A stretch of DNA of 16,319 bases from CALBPI01 sp038533155 (GTDB lineage: Bacteria; Pseudomonadota; Gammaproteobacteria; Steroidobacterales; Woeseiaceae), in contig JBCAZH010000063.1 of assembly GCA_038533155.1 (NCBI GenBank), positions 1 through 16,319 on the forward strand, written 5' to 3'. The position numbers and the translations under genes were made by a program. Below, one piece after another: positions 14,550 to 16,319 of this stretch; the first letter of the stretch is position 1; every line of letters begins with the position of its first letter. The notes under the pieces were generated by a model. It saw only the letters and a list, made by a program, of their open reading frames with translations, was not told the DNA's origin and ran no database searches.

Positions 14550-15734
14550 GTGATTCACTCTTTCTTCAATAGCTTTCTGAAGCTCGAAGCCGCGAGCGGC
14601 ATCATTCTGTTCTCGGCCGCTGTGCTGGCGATGATCATCGCCAACTCCCCTGCTGCCCCGCTGTACGACAGCCTGATCACACTGAAGCTTGGGATTAGCG
14701 TCGGCAGCTTTGGCATCGACAAGCCTTTGCTGTTGTGGATCAACGATGGCTTGATGGCAATCTTCTTTTTCTTGATTGGTCTCGAATTGAAGCGGGAACT
14801 GATCGAGGGCCAGCTTCGCGACCCGCGCCAAGTGATTCTGCCCGGCGCCGCCGCCATCGGCGGCATGGCGGTCCCGGCGTTGATCTATGCGTTCGTCAAT
14901 TCGGGCGATCCCGACGCGCTGCAAGGTTGGGCGATCCCGGCCGCCACCGACATCGCATTCGCGCTCGCAATCATCGCGTTGCTCGGCCGCGGTGCGCCAC
15001 CGGCGCTAAAAGTGTTCATGGTAACCATCGCAATTTTCGATGATGTTGCGGCAATCGCGATCATTGCGGTGTTTTACAGCGGCAACATTTCGCTGACCGC
15101 GCTCGCGATCGGCGGCGCCTGTTTGCCGGTGCTTTTCGCGATGAACCGATTCGGGGTGCTGCAAAAAACCCCGTATCTGCTGGTTGGCCTGGTCATGTGG
15201 GTGGCCGTACTGAAATCGGGGGTTCACGCGACGCTCGCTGGGGTGCTGCTCGCGTTCTTTATTCCGATCAAAGGTGGCGAGCCGGGGCACTCACCGTTGC
15301 ACGTCATGGAACATGCACTGCACAAGAGCGTCAATTATTGGGTGCTGCCGATCTTCGCGTTTGCGAATGCGGGCATCGCGCTCGGCAACATCTCGCCGGA
15401 CCACGTACTGCACGGCGTCCCGCTCGGCATCATGCTCGGCTTGTTCTTTGGCAAACAGATCGGCGTGATGGTGATGTGCGGTCTCACCGTCATGCTCGGA
15501 CTTGCGAAGCTACCGCAGGGACTGAGCTGGACGCACATCTATGGCACCGCGCTACTGTGCGGCGTCGGCTTCACGATGAGTCTGTTTATCGGTTCGCTGG
15601 CGTTCGAGGAAACTGGCGTCGATCTGCTGTTCGACGAGCGCCTCGGCATCATCCTTGGCTCGTTGGCATCCGGTATCGGCGCGTACTTCGTGTTGAAGCG
15701 CGCGAAGTCGCCGCCGGAAGCCGAGGCGGCCTAA
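14550..15734 (+). CDS. nhaA: Na+/H+ antiporter NhaA
   Basis: NhaA exchanges cytoplasmic Na+ (or Li+) for two protons, giving tolerance to salt and alkaline pH. The 394-residue length agrees with the family (E. coli 388). About twelve membrane segments are visible, with FFFLIGLELKRE at 72-83, the helix-IV ATDIAFAL with Asp134, the essential Asp164-Asp165 pair (IFDDVAAI), His226 in SGVHATLAGV, and Lys302 in LGLFFGKQIG. The start is GTG at 14550, six bases after GAGGAG; no ATG nearby fits the family N-terminus. It follows tlpA by 42 bp and could be part of the dsbD transcript, but the gap is structured. Its stop overlaps that of the convergent hydrolase. Confidence 0.97.
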   Translation: MIHSFFNSFLKLEAASGIILFSAAVLAMIIANSPAAPLYDSLITLKLGISVGSFGIDKPLLLWINDGLMAIFFFLIGLELKRELIEGQLRDPRQVILPGAAAIGGMAVPALIYAFVNSGDPDALQGWAIPAATDIAFALAIIALLGRGAPPALKVFMVTIAIFDDVAAIAIIAVFYSGNISLTALAIGGACLPVLFAMNRFGVLQKTPYLLVGLVMWVAVLKSGVHATLAGVLLAFFIPIKGGEPGHSPLHVMEHALHKSVNYWVLPIFAFANAGIALGNISPDHVLHGVPLGIMLGLFFGKQIGVMVMCGLTVMLGLAKLPQGLSWTHIYGTALLCGVGFTMSLFIGSLAFEETGVDLLFDERLGIILGSLASGIGAYFVLKRAKSPPEAEAA

Positions 15735-16319
15735 CCTGCGCGACGCGCCTCTAACCAGGAGACGACTTCGGCGAGTATCTGATCCTGCTCCGGCTCGTTG
15801 AAGATCTCGTGATAACACCCTGCGAACTGACGGAGTGTTTTGTCGCTGCTCGCGGCGACGCGATGCAGCAGCTCGGAGCCCTTGGGCGCGGTTAGCGTGT
15901 CTGCCATCCCGTGCATCAGCAACATTGGTAACTCAAGCGCGCTCCCGCGCGCTTGCAGTGATTCCATCGCATCGAACAATTCGGCCGCGAGTCGGGCCGT
16001 CACTTTGCCGTTGTAGACCAGGGGATCATCGAGGTAAGCCTGAACGACCGACCGATCGCGGCTGATTGCATTGGAATCTAGCGCCAACACCCCGCTGCCC
16101 GGTGCCAGCTTGGACAACAAGCGAACCACAAATTTTTGCCATGCTGGCGGCGGCGGATCCGCCACGATGGCTGGGCCTGACAGCACGAGCGAATGCAGCC
16201 GCTCGGGCGACTGCAGTGCGAAATGGCTCGCAATCAGCCCGCCCATACTGTGACCGATCAGGTGCACACGGTTGACACCGCGACTGCCGAGCAGTGTATC
16301 CAACAACTCTGACACGCCA
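15731..16319 (-). CDS. alpha/beta hydrolase, monoglyceride-lipase-like, 5' end missing
   Basis: The visible 196 codons lack the N-terminus, which lies beyond the right edge; a GTG at 16315 is probably internal. The nucleophile elbow is GHSMGG with Ser23 counted from that GTG, the acid is in MHGMADTLTAP and the catalytic His in CYHEIFNEPE. The segment DPLVYNGKVTARLAAELFDAM is typical of the monoacylglycerol lipase/lysophospholipase (Hydrolase_4) group, so release of fatty acids from monoglycerides or lysophospholipids is likely, though substrate is not determined. The nucleophile sits close to the visible start, so about 80-100 residues are probably missing. Its TAG stop shares two bases with the nhaA TAA on the other strand. 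Confidence 0.85.
   Translation of the reverse strand, partial: GVSELLDTLLGSRGVNRVHLIGHSMGGLIASHFALQSPERLHSLVLSGPAIVADPPPPAWQKFVVRLLSKLAPGSGVLALDSNAISRDRSVVQAYLDDPLVYNGKVTARLAAELFDAMESLQARGSALELPMLLMHGMADTLTAPKGSELLHRVAASSDKTLRQFAGCYHEIFNEPEQDQILAEVVSWLEARRAG

Overview
The window looks like the chromosome of a GC-rich gammaproteobacterium. The order birA-coaX-SPOR gene-tRNA-Thr(UGU), the linked dsbD and tlpA-like genes, nhaA, and a groESL operon under a CIRCE operator all fit that group. CIRCE/HrcA control is absent from the enteric models but known in several other gammaproteobacterial lineages. No gene identifies a genus, and almost everything is chromosomal housekeeping or signalling rather than accessory DNA.

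Layout. At the left edge (1-254, minus) is the start of an unrecognised, charged, probably helical protein. It lies just beyond a tRNA-Thr(UGU) gene (438-513, minus) that has an encoded CCA and a strong hairpin terminator abutting it. A 16-nt near-copy of the tRNA 3' end sits at 285-300. Next comes a tightly packed minus-strand operon, read right to left: an EamA-type exporter (4347-3469), plsY, birA without a DNA-binding domain, coaX and a SPOR-domain membrane protein. The last four are joined by 4-base stop/start overlaps that begin with GTG, TTG and ATG.

Divergent from it is an sdpR-sdpI type pair: an ArsR-family repressor and a DUF1648/SdpI membrane protein (4458-5403, plus). Its promoter appears to carry a 16-bp palindrome exactly between -35 and -10, and the repressor mRNA may be leaderless. 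This pair converges on, and overlaps, two tandem paralogous hybrid sensor kinases (9074-5395, minus), each with a membrane domain, HisKA, HATPase and a receiver, and with no HPt or output regulator nearby.

The groES-groEL operon follows (11340-9343, minus). It has a perfect CIRCE, a promoter that reads as both sigma70 and sigma32, and downstream a strong terminator that is one of four 36-37-bp tandem hairpin units. Diverging from groES is a plus-strand cluster: dsbD with a duplicated N-terminal domain, a TlpA/ResA-like membrane-anchored thioredoxin, and nhaA. Together dsbD and the thioredoxin would move reductant from the cytoplasm to the periplasm; nhaA exports sodium in exchange for protons. 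The 42-nt tlpA-nhaA gap can form two mutually exclusive hairpins and a pairing next to the nhaA ribosome-binding site, so it is a candidate cation-sensing leader. A partial monoglyceride-lipase-like hydrolase (minus) closes the window, its stop codon overlapping that of nhaA. No stretch over 300 bases lacks a gene.

No wholly new system stands out. The best leads are the nhaA leader, the sdpR operator with possible leaderless start, the tRNA-flanking repeat with broken synteny, the tandem terminator array and the double-alpha DsbD.
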